Shown one piece after another: positions 26,844 to 35,584 of a stretch of DNA of 64,000 bases. The stretch comes from Microbacterium salsuginis (GTDB taxonomy: Bacteria; Actinomycetota; Actinomycetes; Actinomycetales; Microbacteriaceae). Position 1 is the stretch's first letter. Each line of letters starts with the position of its first letter. The position numbers and the translations under genes were made by a program. The notes beneath the pieces were generated by a model, which saw only the letters and a list, made by a program, of their open reading frames with translations, had not been told where the DNA came from and made no database searches. The stretch is from the NCBI RefSeq assembly GCF_012524205.1, contig NZ_JABACI010000001.1:62001-126000 (forward strand). Direction: 5' to 3'.

Positions 26844-27530
26844 TCACACCACCAGCGCGATCGCGATCCCGTCGTAGCCCTTCGCATCGAGAGTCTGGAT
26901 CGCTGTGGCGTCGAACCGCGGGTCCCGCCCGAGCATCTCGAGCCCGCGCTGCACGCCGATGATCTGCGCGCTCTCGGTCGCGGGGTTGGCCACCTCTCCC
27001 CCGCGGACGGTGTTGTCGACCACGACGACCGTTCCCGGGCGTCCGAGCCGCGCCGCCCAGTCGAGGTAGACGGTGTTGGACTCCTTGTCGGCGTCGATGA
27101 AGACCAGGTCGAACGGGTCGGAGCTTCCGCTCACGATCCCCTCGGCAAGCGTCGGCAGCACGTCGGCGCCGCGGCCCAGCCTGATCTCCACCTTCTGGCC
27201 GACGCCGGCTCGGTCGAGATTGGCGCGTGCGATGTCGGCGATGCGGGGCTCGGCCTCGATGGTCACCACGCGCCCGTCATCCGGGATCCCGCGCGCCAGC
27301 CAGATCGTGGAGTACGCGCCGAGTGTGCCGATCTCGAGCACGCGCTTCGCGCCACTCATGCGCGCGAGGAGGTGCAGGAGCTTGCCGTTGACGGGCGCCA
27401 CCTCGATCGGCGGAAGGCCGGCGGCGTTCTGGTCGGCGACGGCCTGCTCGAGGTTCGGGTCGTGCCCGACGAGCGTGTCGGTCAGGTACGTGTCGACGCG
27501 TCGCCACACGTCAGGGGTCGGCTCGCTCAT
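26844..27530 (-). CDS. Class I SAM-dependent O-methyltransferase
   Basis: A 228-aa soluble enzyme of the Methyltransf_24 (catechol/caffeoyl-CoA O-methyltransferase-like) family. The SAM-binding glycine motif is VLEIGTLGAYST; FDLVFIDADKE and VVVVDNTVRGG are the metal/substrate motifs of the group. The acceptor substrate is unknown. ATG 27530 begins the conserved EPTPDVWRRVDTYL segment; the upstream frame overlaps another gene. It lies 31 bases after the DUF1648 gene and may be the third gene of the GntR operon. Confidence 0.88.
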   Translation of the reverse strand: MSEPTPDVWRRVDTYLTDTLVGHDPNLEQAVADQNAAGLPPIEVAPVNGKLLHLLARMSGAKRVLEIGTLGAYSTIWLARGIPDDGRVVTIEAEPRIADIARANLDRAGVGQKVEIRLGRGADVLPTLAEGIVSGSSDPFDLVFIDADKESNTVYLDWAARLGRPGTVVVVDNTVRGGEVANPATESAQIIGVQRGLEMLGRDPRFDATAIQTLDAKGYDGIAIALVV

Positions 27531-27561
27531 GAGCCCAGCCAACAAGCGGCGGGCGCCCCCG

Positions 27562-28581
27562 TCAAGGACGAGCCGCGGTCTCGCGTGCGGCGAGCGCCGA
27601 CAGCACCGCCGCCCCCGTCGCCGCATCGTCGACGGTGACGACGAACGGACCGCCGCTGCGGCGAGCGACCTGGATCGCCTCGCCCCCTCGCAGCACGATC
27701 CCGAAGCGCCCGTCCAGACCCGAGCGGATCCCCCAGCCACCGAAGTCGGCCACCGGTGCCACATTCACGACAGAGACGCCGGCGACGTCCGCCGATGCCA
27801 CGCCGAACCGGGGGAATCCGGCGATCGAGGTCACCCGCAGTCCCGCTTCTGACACCCGGACGCGGAAGACGCACGTCGTGGCGGACAGGATCGCGAACAG
27901 CACCGCGAGCGCGGTGAAGAGCCACCACAGCTCGCCGCCGGCCAGTCCGCTCGTGATCGCGAGCGCCGCCATGAGCAGCGTCACGCCGATGATCGCGATG
28001 ATCGCGGGCCGCGCCATCGTCGCCGTGCGCAACCAGACCGCGCGCTCACCGGGCCCGAGGGCCAGCGCCGAGGCCGGCGTCGCCGCCGATCCGCCGCTGA
28101 CGGCCACCGCCGGCTGCAGGAACCACGCGCTGATTCCGGTGATGATCCCCGCGCCGGCGGCGATCGCGAGCGGGATCAGGATGCTGGGCGCATCGGCGGC
28201 GTCGGCCAGTCCGCGCTGCACCGCGAGGGCGACGGTGATGAGCGTCGCGAGGAAGAACGACAGGCCGCAGCTCAGCGCACCCAGGAAGCGCAGCACCGGC
28301 CCCCACTCTCCCGATCGGCTCCCACCGGCCCCGATGCCCGCGAAGAGCCCGGCCAGTCCGTAGCCGAGGATCGCCGCCAGCAGCGGCGACGACCACGCGG
28401 GTCCGAACCGGTCCGGCGCGCCGCCCGGGCCCCAGTGGACGGCGATGCTGGCCGGCACGTCGCCCAGCCACATGATCATCAGCGCGACGGCGACCGACGT
28501 CATTGCGATCGGGATCCAGGTCGCGACGGCGAGGTAGGCGCGGCGGGCGCGGCGGACGTCGGCTGCGGATGTCGTGGTCAT
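27562..28581 (-). CDS. DUF1648 multi-pass membrane protein
   Basis: A 339-aa membrane protein. DUF1648 (about 1-110) carries the characteristic SIAVHWGPGGAPDRFG motif; about five helices follow, then a soluble C-terminal PH-like segment (VFRVRVSEAGLRVTSIAGFP). Its start overlaps the stop of the GntR-type repressor by ATGA. This pairing is common in Gram-positive genomes, where the membrane protein is assumed to be the regulator's target. The ligand or transported solute is unknown. Confidence 0.88.
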   Translation of the reverse strand: MTTTSAADVRRARRAYLAVATWIPIAMTSVAVALMIMWLGDVPASIAVHWGPGGAPDRFGPAWSSPLLAAILGYGLAGLFAGIGAGGSRSGEWGPVLRFLGALSCGLSFFLATLITVALAVQRGLADAADAPSILIPLAIAAGAGIITGISAWFLQPAVAVSGGSAATPASALALGPGERAVWLRTATMARPAIIAIIGVTLLMAALAITSGLAGGELWWLFTALAVLFAILSATTCVFRVRVSEAGLRVTSIAGFPRFGVASADVAGVSVVNVAPVADFGGWGIRSGLDGRFGIVLRGGEAIQVARRSGGPFVVTVDDAATGAAVLSALAARETAARP

Positions 28582-28925
28582 CGTTGCTCCTTCACGAGTG
28601 AGGCGAGTGTGTCGGCCGACAGGCCCAGCGCCTTCGCGCGGGCCGCGAGCGCTGCGATGTCGTCGTTCAGCTGCGAGAGCGGCAGCGCGGCGTCGGTCAG
28701 AACCGCTCCGCGCCCGCGCCGCATGTCGACCAGGCCCTCATCACGGAGGTCCTGGTAGGCACGCAGCACGGTGTGGAGATTCACGCCGAGCGCCTCGGCC
28801 ACCTCCCGGGCCGACGGCAGCCGGTCACCAGGGCGCAGGCGGCCGGCTGCGGCATCCGCTCTCACCGAGGCGGCCACCTGCGCGAACAGCGGGTCATCGC
28901 TGGTCGGGTCGATTCGGATCAGCAC
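28578..28925 (-). CDS. GntR-family regulator, YtrA type
   Basis: A 115-aa repressor-sized protein. The N-terminal winged helix (about 8-75) has the GntR signature LPSAREVAEALGVNLHTVLR; the short helical C-terminus (about 80-115) is the minimal YtrA effector/dimer domain. It likely represses its own operon, since an AT-rich inverted repeat overlaps the -10 directly before GTG 28925. It is translationally coupled to the membrane protein gene. Confidence 0.93.
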   Translation of the reverse strand: MLIRIDPTSDDPLFAQVAASVRADAAAGRLRPGDRLPSAREVAEALGVNLHTVLRAYQDLRDEGLVDMRRGRGAVLTDAALPLSQLNDDIAALAARAKALGLSADTLASLVKEQR

Positions 28926-28931
28926 GCGACT

Positions 28932-28937
28932 ATTCTA
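28932..28937 (-). promoter_or_regulatory. -10 hexamer TAGAAT, 6 nt before start
   Basis: TAGAAT on the minus strand ends 6 bases before GTG 28925. It lies in an unusually AT-rich patch shared with the operator-like repeat. Confidence 0.7.
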
Positions 28938-28949
28938 TAACAACTAGAA
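28933..28949. promoter_or_regulatory. Probable GntR operator, TTCTA-N7-TAGAA
   Basis: An inverted repeat TTCTA-N7-TAGAA overlaps the -10 of the GntR operon. A second small palindrome, GAACAGTTC (28947-28955), abuts it. Placement over the promoter fits autorepression. Confidence 0.6.
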
Positions 28950-29034
28950 CAGTTCCGGACAGCAACTCGCGTCGATTGTGGGTCGTCGACAACGGATTGG
29001 AATCCTCGCGTGCGAATGCGCCAGCATTCTGCGC

Positions 29035-29511
29035 ATGCGCGTGACCCCTCGTCGTCTTGCCGTCGGAATGAGCCTGTGGGCCCCCAACCTGTGGAGCGGC
29101 ATCCGCGTCCGCAGGTTCGCCGAGGACTGGACGAGCGCGACAGTCGAGCTGCACGTGAATCTGGTCACCCGCAACTACGTGAAGACCGCGTTCGGCGGAT
29201 CGATGTCGGCCATGACCGATCCGTACTTCTTCATGCTCGTGATGCACCAGCTCGGCCGTGACTACGTCGTCTGGGACACCCGTGGCGAGATCGAGTTCGT
29301 CAAGCCGGGTCGCGGCGTGCTGACGGCGCATTTCGAGGTGCCTCGGGAGAAGGCCGAGGAGCTTCGTGAGCGAGCCCGCGGTGGCGCGAAGGTGCTCGAA
29401 TGGTTCGAGACCGACATCACGGATGCCGAAGGGGACGTCGTCGCCCGCGTGCGTCGCGAGGTCTACGTGCGCGAGAAGAAGCGCGTCACGCAGGCGACGG
29501 GGAGCGCGTGA
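29035..29511 (+). CDS. DUF4442 hotdog-fold protein (putative thioesterase)
   Basis: A 158-aa protein matching DUF4442, a hotdog-fold family related to acyl-CoA thioesterases. The TRNYVKTAFGGSMSAMTDPYF segment includes the long central helix, followed by EFVKPGRGVLTAHF. No catalytic residue can be named. The start is uncertain: ATG 29035 gives the conserved MRVTPRRLAVGM; GTG 29041 is also possible and an ORF opens at 28978. It is divergent from the GntR operon. Confidence 0.78.
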   Translation: MRVTPRRLAVGMSLWAPNLWSGIRVRRFAEDWTSATVELHVNLVTRNYVKTAFGGSMSAMTDPYFFMLVMHQLGRDYVVWDTRGEIEFVKPGRGVLTAHFEVPREKAEELRERARGGAKVLEWFETDITDAEGDVVARVRREVYVREKKRVTQATGSA

Positions 29512-29526
29512 GCGCAGACCGCGAGA

Positions 29527-30306
29527 TCACGTGGCGGCGCGATACTCGGACGGCGTGAGCCCGAGCACCGTGCGGAAGTCGTTCGCGAGGTGCGCCTGGT
29601 CGGCGTAGCCGAGCTCGGCGGCGACGTCTGCCAGCAGCACCCCGGCGTCCTCGCGCACGCGCTGCGCGGCCTCTTGCAGCCGCCGGCGACGGATCATCGC
29701 CGCGGGCGAAAGTCCTACCGCCCGATGCGCGAGACGCTGCAGCGTGCGCACCGAGACCCGCAGCTGCTCGGCCGCGTCCTCGACGCGCAGGATCCGGGGG
29801 TCGGTCATGAGCAGATCCGCCATGTCGTTCGCGAGGCGGCCTTCAGCACCGGGCGGCCCCGCCCGCCGGACGAGCCACGACGACACCACGAGTGTCGCCG
29901 CCTTCACGTCGGGCATCGCCGCCACGACGGCGGCATGCATCTCGGGTGCGTCCAACGCGACGAAAGCGTCGACCAGCTCGCTCGGCGATGACGCCAGGCG
30001 CGCGAGGGCCGCTGGGCGCAGCAGTGCTCCCACCGCCCAGCCGCTGCCCTTCAGCACGCGCTCGGACGCCCGTGTCGTCGCACCCCACAGAGTGACGCCG
30101 TCGGGTTCGACGGCCAGGTTGGCAGCCGGGTAGCCCAGGATCGGCTGACGCGTCTCGACGCCGTCCGGGAGGTCCCACTGCGGGACCCAGAACCACGAGA
30201 CGAGACCGGATGCCTCTGCCTGCGGCGGAAGGCGCGTGAAGCGCGGCAGCCGGTCGGGGAAGAGCACGCCGCGGGAGGGATCGATCGCGTGCGAAGGGTC
30301 GGTCAC
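29527..30306 (-). CDS. AraC-family transcriptional regulator
   Basis: A 259-aa regulator. The C-terminal AraC DNA-binding domain (about 165-259) has the first helix-turn-helix around LRVEDAAEQLRVSVRTLQRL and the second around DVAAELGYADQAHLANDF, ending in FRTVLGLTPSEYRAAT. The N-terminal domain resembles DUF6597-like sensor regions with SGLVSWFWVPQW. It is divergent from the VOC gene at 30394 and could regulate it; that is inference. Confidence 0.9.
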   Translation of the reverse strand: MTDPSHAIDPSRGVLFPDRLPRFTRLPPQAEASGLVSWFWVPQWDLPDGVETRQPILGYPAANLAVEPDGVTLWGATTRASERVLKGSGWAVGALLRPAALARLASSPSELVDAFVALDAPEMHAAVVAAMPDVKAATLVVSSWLVRRAGPPGAEGRLANDMADLLMTDPRILRVEDAAEQLRVSVRTLQRLAHRAVGLSPAAMIRRRRLQEAAQRVREDAGVLLADVAAELGYADQAHLANDFRTVLGLTPSEYRAAT

Positions 30307-30313
30307 GCCGCCC

Positions 30314-30319
30314 ACGCTA
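30314..30319 (-). promoter_or_regulatory. -10 hexamer TAGCGT, 7 nt before start
   Basis: TAGCGT on the minus strand ends 7 bases before GTG 30306 of the AraC regulator. Confidence 0.6.
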
Positions 30320-30393
30320 GTGCGCGGCGCCGACGTCACAGGTTGTCGCGAATCTCCAAGCGCGCCGAGGAGGCCGCGGCGCACGATGAGGAC

Positions 30394-30903
30394 ATGACAG
30401 ATGCAGAGAACACCACCGGCGTGACCGGTGCGCACACGACCGACGGGCGTCCGAACGCCGCGACGACGCTCACCCCGTTCCTCGCGATCCGCAACTCCAA
30501 GGCGGCTCTGGAGTTCTATCGCGATGTCTTCGGCGCGCGGGTCAGCGACGTGACCGAGTTCGACGGCGTCGTTGTCCATGCGGGCCTGGACTTCGGCCTC
30601 GGCCTGCTGCAGATCGGCGACCCGAGCCCCGCGTACGGCACCGTTCCGGCGCCGGAAGGCGATGACGACTGCTACTCGATCGGCATCTACGTGCCCGACG
30701 TCGACGCCGTCACCGCACGAGCCGTCGCCGCCGGAGCGACCGTGCGCGAGGAGCCCTCCACCTTCGTCTCGGGCGATCGCTTCGCCAGCATCCGCGATCC
30801 CTTCGGCGTGCGGTGGTCGATCATGACCCGCGTCGAGGACCTTTCGGAGGACGAGAGCGCGGCTCGCGTCGCCGAGTGGGCGGCCTCCGTCAGCACCGGC
30901 TGA
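30394..30903 (+). CDS. VOC-family (glyoxalase-like) protein
   Basis: A 169-aa protein with a vicinal-oxygen-chelate fold after ~25 disordered residues. Paired beta-alpha-beta motifs are seen in LTPFLAIRNSKAALEFYRDV and YVPDVDAVTARAVAAGATV, ending RDPFGVRWSIMTR. This PhnB-like sub-type covers isomerases, dioxygenases and antibiotic-binding proteins, so no substrate is assigned. ATG 30394 has GAGGA directly before it. It faces away from the AraC regulator. Confidence 0.88.
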   Translation: MTDAENTTGVTGAHTTDGRPNAATTLTPFLAIRNSKAALEFYRDVFGARVSDVTEFDGVVVHAGLDFGLGLLQIGDPSPAYGTVPAPEGDDDCYSIGIYVPDVDAVTARAVAAGATVREEPSTFVSGDRFASIRDPFGVRWSIMTRVEDLSEDESAARVAEWAASVSTG

Positions 30904-30928
30904 CCCGCTCCCCCGGCAGGCGTGGATG

Positions 30929-31732
30929 CTACGCCGTGGGCAGGACCTCCAGAGCGGCCGGCAGCAGCGCCTCGGCCGTGCGCCGGTAGCCGAGCGCGCT
31001 CGGGTGGAATCGATCCAGGCTGAACATCTCGTCGGGCTGGGTGATGAAGAACGGTCCCACCGCGCGCCGCAGCGACACCGCGCGCGCGCCGTGCCGCTCT
31101 GCCGCCCGCGCCTGCGCCTCGGCGAGCGCCCTCGACAGCCGCGAGCCGAGCGATCGGAGTGGTTGGGGCACCGGTCGCAGTGCGCCCAGGTCGGGACACG
31201 TTCCCACGACCACCCCGGCTCCCAGCGCCTGCAGCCGCACGACGGCGTCCTCGAGGTGCCCGACCGCGACCGGGATCGGCACACGGTGGGTGACGTCGTT
31301 CCCGCCGACGATGACCACGGCCACGTCGGGGCGATAGTCGTCGGGAAGGGTCGCCAGCTGCGCCGGCAGGAGGGACGACTCTGCCCCGACCATCGCCGCG
31401 GTCCGCAGCCGCACCGGCCGGTGCGCGGACCGGGCGAGCCCTTTCGCCAGTCGTGCCCCGAGCGTGTCCTTGCGTCGCTCGGCGCCGAGGCCTGCGGCGA
31501 TGGAGTCGCCGAGCACCACCAGCTCGATCGGCGGGCCGTCGTAGCGCCGGCGCCAGACGCGATCGGCGTCCAGCGCCTCCTCCCCCAGCGGCTTGCCGAT
31601 GCGGCGCCGGGCGACCGCAGCCTGTCGCCGCAGGACAGCGCGCGCCCCGATGAGCGCGACGCCCCCGCCGACGAGGACGCCGGCAGCGCCGATCACGACG
31701 CCGCGCGACCAGACGACGCGCGCACGAGCCAT
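30929..31732 (-). CDS. SGNH/GDSL hydrolase, membrane-anchored
   Basis: A 267-aa protein with an N-terminal helix (about 9-33) and an SGNH esterase domain. Block I VVLGDSIAAGLG has the catalytic serine, block III IVGGNDVTH the oxyanion Asn, and SLDRFHPSALGY the Asp/His pair. It is probably an extracytoplasmic esterase or deacylase with unknown substrate. ATG 31732 is preferred over ATG 31747 because GGGAT lies seven bases upstream. Confidence 0.88.
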   Translation of the reverse strand: MARARVVWSRGVVIGAAGVLVGGGVALIGARAVLRRQAAVARRRIGKPLGEEALDADRVWRRRYDGPPIELVVLGDSIAAGLGAERRKDTLGARLAKGLARSAHRPVRLRTAAMVGAESSLLPAQLATLPDDYRPDVAVVIVGGNDVTHRVPIPVAVGHLEDAVVRLQALGAGVVVGTCPDLGALRPVPQPLRSLGSRLSRALAEAQARAAERHGARAVSLRRAVGPFFITQPDEMFSLDRFHPSALGYRRTAEALLPAALEVLPTA

Positions 31733-31823
31733 GCCGACATCCCACAACGGCCACGTGAACGGATGCCGTCACGCCGGTGACCGTTCTCCGACGCCGGTGG
31801 CCGCGCCGACCGCGCGGCCGTGC

Positions 31824-32267
31824 CTACGGGCCGGTCAGGTCCGCGACCACCGCGGCGATCCGGCGCTCGCGGGTCTCGGGTCGCTTGGCCTCGGCCACGC
31901 CGCGCGCGAGTTCCTTGCGGCGCGAGTACGACAGGGCCTCGAATGCCGCCCGCACGCCCGCTGCCGAATCGAGCGCCGCAGCGAGATCGTCGGGCACCTC
32001 GACCTCCCGCTCGGCGGTGTCGAGCGAGATCGTGGCATCCACGTCGTCGCCGATGTCCACGCCCAGCTGCGCGCGCACCGCCTTGGACAACCCGATCACG
32101 TTGCGGCCGTCCATCACCGCGAGCCGCACCCGCGCGGTGCGGCCGCCGATGTCCACGACGACCGCGGCGCGCTTGCCGCCGCCGAGCTCGTCCACCTGGG
32201 CGTCGGTCAGATCGATCGCGGTCGCCGGCCCGAACGGGGCCAGGACGGTATGGATACGCAGCGCCAT
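31824..32267 (-). CDS. YdeI/OmpD-associated family protein (DUF1905)
   Basis: A 147-aa soluble protein. An N-terminal DUF1905 beta-barrel (about 1-95) includes VVVDIGGRTARVRLAVMDG and LGVDIGDDVDATISLD; a C-terminal YdeI-type helical tail follows (AAFEALSYSRRKELARGVAE ... RIAAVVADL). Related E. coli YdeI is linked to antimicrobial peptide resistance and outer-membrane porins, which this Gram-positive organism lacks. Function unknown. ATG 32267 fits the family N-terminus. Confidence 0.85.
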   Translation of the reverse strand: MALRIHTVLAPFGPATAIDLTDAQVDELGGGKRAAVVVDIGGRTARVRLAVMDGRNVIGLSKAVRAQLGVDIGDDVDATISLDTAEREVEVPDDLAAALDSAAGVRAAFEALSYSRRKELARGVAEAKRPETRERRIAAVVADLTGP

Positions 32268-32333
32268 CCAACGATCATGCCCGGCCGGGACGCACCCCCG
32301 CGACCCGGCACCATCGCCGTCACCGCGACCGGA

Positions 32334-32339
32334 TAAGGT
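32334..32339 (+). promoter_or_regulatory. -10 hexamer TAAGGT, 6 nt before start
   Basis: TAAGGT (within GGATAAGGT) ends 6 bases before ATG 32346 of the APC permease. Confidence 0.6.
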
Positions 32340-32345
32340 GCGCGC

Positions 32346-33593
32346 ATGGCGTCTCCTTCGCTCCAGCGACGGCTCGGGCTGACCGATGCCGTCTTCATCG
32401 GCCTCGGTGCGATGATCGGCGCCGGCGTGTTCGCGGTGTGGGGGCCGGCAGCGGATGCCGCGGGCACCGGCTTGCTGATCGGCCTGGCGATCGCGGCCGT
32501 CGTCGCGTTCGGCAACGCCACGTCGTCGGCGCAGCTGGCGGCGGCGCACCCGACGTCGGGCGGCACGTACGCGTATGGCCGCGCCGAGCTCGGCCCGTGG
32601 TGGGGCTTCACCGCCGGCTGGGGCTTCGTGATCGGCAAGACGGCCAGCTGCGCGGCGATGGCACTGACCTTCGCGGCGTACGCGGCTCCGCCGGGGTGGG
32701 AACGGCCGGTCGCGCTCGCGACCGTCGCGGCGCTGACGATCGTGAACTGGTTCGGTGTCACCCGCACCGCCCAGGCCGCCCGCGTCATCGTGGTCGGGGT
32801 GCTGCTCACTCTGGCCGTGGGGGTGACGGCGAGCATCTCGGCCCCCGACGCACCCGGCTGGCTCACCGCGGGCACGCTCGGAGAAGGCGGCGTCTACGGC
32901 ACGCTGCAGTCGGCGGGGCTGCTGTTCTTCGCGTTCGCCGGGTATGCGCGCATCGCGACGCTCGGCGAGGAGGTGCGCGACCCGCAGCGCCTCATCCCGC
33001 GCGCGATCGTCCTCGCGTTCCTCATCGCCCTCGCCGTGTACATCGCGGTCGCGGTCGCGGTGCTGGGTGCCCTCGGGCCGGCCGGCACCGCCGCATCCAC
33101 CCAGCCGCTCGCGGACGCCGCGGCGGCGTCGGGCTGGGGATGGGTCGATCCCGTGGTCCGCGTCGGGGCGGCAGCGGCATCCCTCGGCGCCCTGCTGGCA
33201 CTCATCGCCGGAGTGAGCCGCACGACGTTCGCGATGGCGCGCGAGCACGACCTGCCGGTGGCGCTGGCACGCGTGCATCCGCGCTGGCACGTGCCGCACC
33301 GTGCCGAGCTCGCCGTGGCGGCCGCCGTCCTGCTGCTGGTCGCGTTCGTCGACCTGCGTGGCGCGATCGGCTTCTCGTCCTTCGGGGTGCTGCTGTACTA
33401 CCTCGTCGCGAACGTCGCGGCCTTCCGCCAGCGCGGCGGAGCGCGGCGCTACCCCGTCGCGCTCCAGGTGATCGGCGGCATCGGATGCCTCGTGCTCGCC
33501 GCGACCCTCCCGTGGCAGTCGGTCGCGGCAGGCGTGATCGTCGTCGCCGCCGGCATCGCCTATCGCGCGGTCCGGCTCAGGCGAGCGGCTTGA
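32346..33593 (+). CDS. APC-family amino acid/amine permease
   Basis: A 415-aa secondary transporter with about 12 helices. The first helix carries the APC substrate-binding break IGLGAMIGAGVF; TSGGTYAYGRAELG and FFAFAGYARIATLGEEVRDP (the helix 6 region) are typical of the family. Substrate is probably an amino acid but is not determinable. The last 17 bases overlap the convergent hisS gene. Confidence 0.9.
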   Translation: MASPSLQRRLGLTDAVFIGLGAMIGAGVFAVWGPAADAAGTGLLIGLAIAAVVAFGNATSSAQLAAAHPTSGGTYAYGRAELGPWWGFTAGWGFVIGKTASCAAMALTFAAYAAPPGWERPVALATVAALTIVNWFGVTRTAQAARVIVVGVLLTLAVGVTASISAPDAPGWLTAGTLGEGGVYGTLQSAGLLFFAFAGYARIATLGEEVRDPQRLIPRAIVLAFLIALAVYIAVAVAVLGALGPAGTAASTQPLADAAAASGWGWVDPVVRVGAAAASLGALLALIAGVSRTTFAMAREHDLPVALARVHPRWHVPHRAELAVAAAVLLLVAFVDLRGAIGFSSFGVLLYYLVANVAAFRQRGGARRYPVALQVIGGIGCLVLAATLPWQSVAAGVIVVAAGIAYRAVRLRRAA

Positions 33594-34884
33594 CCTCGAG
33601 CGCCTCGCGCGTCGTATCGGCCGTGACCGGCGCGAACGCCGTGTAACCGTCGGAGGCTGCACGCTCGAGCAGCGCCTTGAGGTTCTTGGTGCGCTGCTCC
33701 AGCCGCACGCGCGACCCCTCCGCGATCAGCGCGGCCTTGAGCGCGAGAAGCTGCCCGTCGGGCACGTCGCGGTCGTGGACGAGCACCACCGCCGGGCTCG
33801 CGGCATCCGTCTGCCCTTCGACGAGGTCGACAAGACGCTCGAAGCCGATCGAGAATCCCACGGCGGGCACGTCCTGCCCGAGGAAGCGGCCGATCATGCC
33901 GTCGTAGCGGCCGCCGCCGCCCAGCGAGTACGTGACGGACGGGTGTGCGAGCTCGAAGATCGTGCCCGTGTAGTACCCCATGCCGCGCACCAGGAACGGG
34001 TCGAACACCAGCGGGATGTCGCCGGGGATCGCGGCTTCGGCGCCGTCGGTCGTCCGCGCCGCGGCGACGGCTTCGCCGATGCCGACGAGGTGGGCGACGA
34101 TGTCGTCGGGGGCGCCCTCGGGGAGCGCCTTGCGGATCTGCCGCTCGCCGTACGCGTTGTACTCGAGGGTCTGCGGGCGGTGCAGGAAAGCATCGAAAAC
34201 GTCCACGGCTGCGGGGGTCGCGCCGCGCTCGCGCAGCTCGGCGACGATGCCCGCCGGCCCCAGCTTGTCGAGCTTGTCGATCGTGATGAGAACGCCCGGC
34301 CGCTCCTCGACGAGGAATCCGAGGCTGTCGAGCATCCAGTCCAGCACGCGCCGGTCGTTGATGCGCACGCTGCCGCCCTCGAGTCCGAGCGTGTCGAGCG
34401 TGTCGAGCGTCGCGACGATGAGCTCGGCCTCGGCGCGGGACGAGGCATCCCCGATCATGTCGATGTCGCACTGCATGAACTGGCGGTAGCGGCCCTTCTG
34501 GGGTCGCTCCGCGCGCCACACCGGAGCGATCTGGATCGAGCGGAAGACCGGCGGCAGCTGCCCGCGGTTTGTCGCATAGAACCGCGCGAGCGGCACGGTC
34601 AGGTCGTAGCGAAGTCCCAGATCGGTGAGCTCGGACGGATCGTCGGCGGCTGCCCGGATCGCGTCGGCGTCGAGGCCGCGCTTGAGCACGTTGTACGCGA
34701 GCTTCTCGTTGTCGCCGCCGATGCCGGCGTGCAGGCGGCCGTGCTCCTCCATCACCGGGGTCTCGATCTCGTCGAACCCGTGCGCGCGATAGCGCTCGCG
34801 GATCACGGCGAGCACGCGCTCGCGACGGGCCTTTTCAGCGGGGAGGAAGTCGCGCATGCCGCGCGGCGGATTGACGGATGCCAC
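33577..34884 (-). CDS. hisS: Histidyl-tRNA synthetase
   Basis: A 435-aa class II aminoacyl-tRNA synthetase. Motif 1 begins PPRGMRDFLPAEKARRE; motif 2 is PVWRAERPQKGRYRQFMQCD; the histidine-specific motif is RGMGYYTGTIFE; motif 3 is GFSIGFERLVDL. The anticodon-binding domain occupies the last ~95 residues. GTG 34884 has GGAAGGA upstream and lies four bases after mazG. It is the third gene of nhaA-mazG-hisS and overlaps the APC permease tail. Confidence 0.97.
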   Translation of the reverse strand: MASVNPPRGMRDFLPAEKARRERVLAVIRERYRAHGFDEIETPVMEEHGRLHAGIGGDNEKLAYNVLKRGLDADAIRAAADDPSELTDLGLRYDLTVPLARFYATNRGQLPPVFRSIQIAPVWRAERPQKGRYRQFMQCDIDMIGDASSRAEAELIVATLDTLDTLGLEGGSVRINDRRVLDWMLDSLGFLVEERPGVLITIDKLDKLGPAGIVAELRERGATPAAVDVFDAFLHRPQTLEYNAYGERQIRKALPEGAPDDIVAHLVGIGEAVAAARTTDGAEAAIPGDIPLVFDPFLVRGMGYYTGTIFELAHPSVTYSLGGGGRYDGMIGRFLGQDVPAVGFSIGFERLVDLVEGQTDAASPAVVLVHDRDVPDGQLLALKAALIAEGSRVRLEQRTKNLKALLERAASDGYTAFAPVTADTTREALEVKPLA

Positions 34885-34888
34885 GCAG

Positions 34889-35584
34889 CTATCCTTCCAG
34901 GTCGGCCGGGGTGCGCTCGGCCGACCGGATCTCCTCCTCGAGCTTTCGCAGACGCTCCCGCAGTGCGCGCTCGGCATCCCATCCGTTCGCCCGCGCCGTG
35001 GTCACGAGCTTCAGGAGCGCGTCGCCCAGCGCGGCCTCCGATGTCGGCGCGGCGCGTTTCGTCTCGTCCCTGCGCTCCTCGCTCAACGACCGGGGGGTCG
35101 GGACGTCGACCTGGGCCGCCTTGCCGATGAGCTTCTGGGCGAGCGCGAGCGACGGCATCCGCTCGCTCACGCCGTCGAGGACGCTCGTGCGTTCGCTCTT
35201 CTCGGCCGCCTTCGCGGCGTTCCAGTGCACGAGCACCTCTTCGGGCGTCGTCGCGACCGCATCACCGAAGACATGCGGATGCCGCCGCACCATCTTGTCG
35301 GTGAGCCCGCGTGCGACGTCGTCGATGTCGAACGGATCGTCGGGGTCCCGGGAGGCGATCTCGGCGTGGAAGAGCACCTGCCACAGCAGGTCGCCCAGCT
35401 CCTCGCGCAGCTCGGCGCGCGAACCCTCCTCGACGGCGTCGATGAGCTCGGCGCTCTCTTCGACCAGGTACGGCACGAGCGCGCGGTGATCGATCTGCTG
35501 CGTCCACACGCACCGGTCTCGCACCGCCCGCATCGTGTCTGCCGCCTCGCGCAGGGCGTCGGGGCGACCGGCGATCTCCGTCAT
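34889..35584 (-). CDS. mazG: Nucleoside triphosphate pyrophosphohydrolase MazG
   Basis: A 231-aa enzyme that hydrolyses (d)NTPs to monophosphates, cleaning damaged nucleotides from the pool. The MazG metal site is EESAELIDA and EELGDLLWQV, and the second conserved block is RRHPHVFGD with LVHWNAAKAAEK. The C-terminal part after residue 155 is a shorter second helical region. ATG 35584 overlaps the nhaA stop (ATGA). Confidence 0.93.
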   Translation of the reverse strand: MTEIAGRPDALREAADTMRAVRDRCVWTQQIDHRALVPYLVEESAELIDAVEEGSRAELREELGDLLWQVLFHAEIASRDPDDPFDIDDVARGLTDKMVRRHPHVFGDAVATTPEEVLVHWNAAKAAEKSERTSVLDGVSERMPSLALAQKLIGKAAQVDVPTPRSLSEERRDETKRAAPTSEAALGDALLKLVTTARANGWDAERALRERLRKLEEEIRSAERTPADLEG

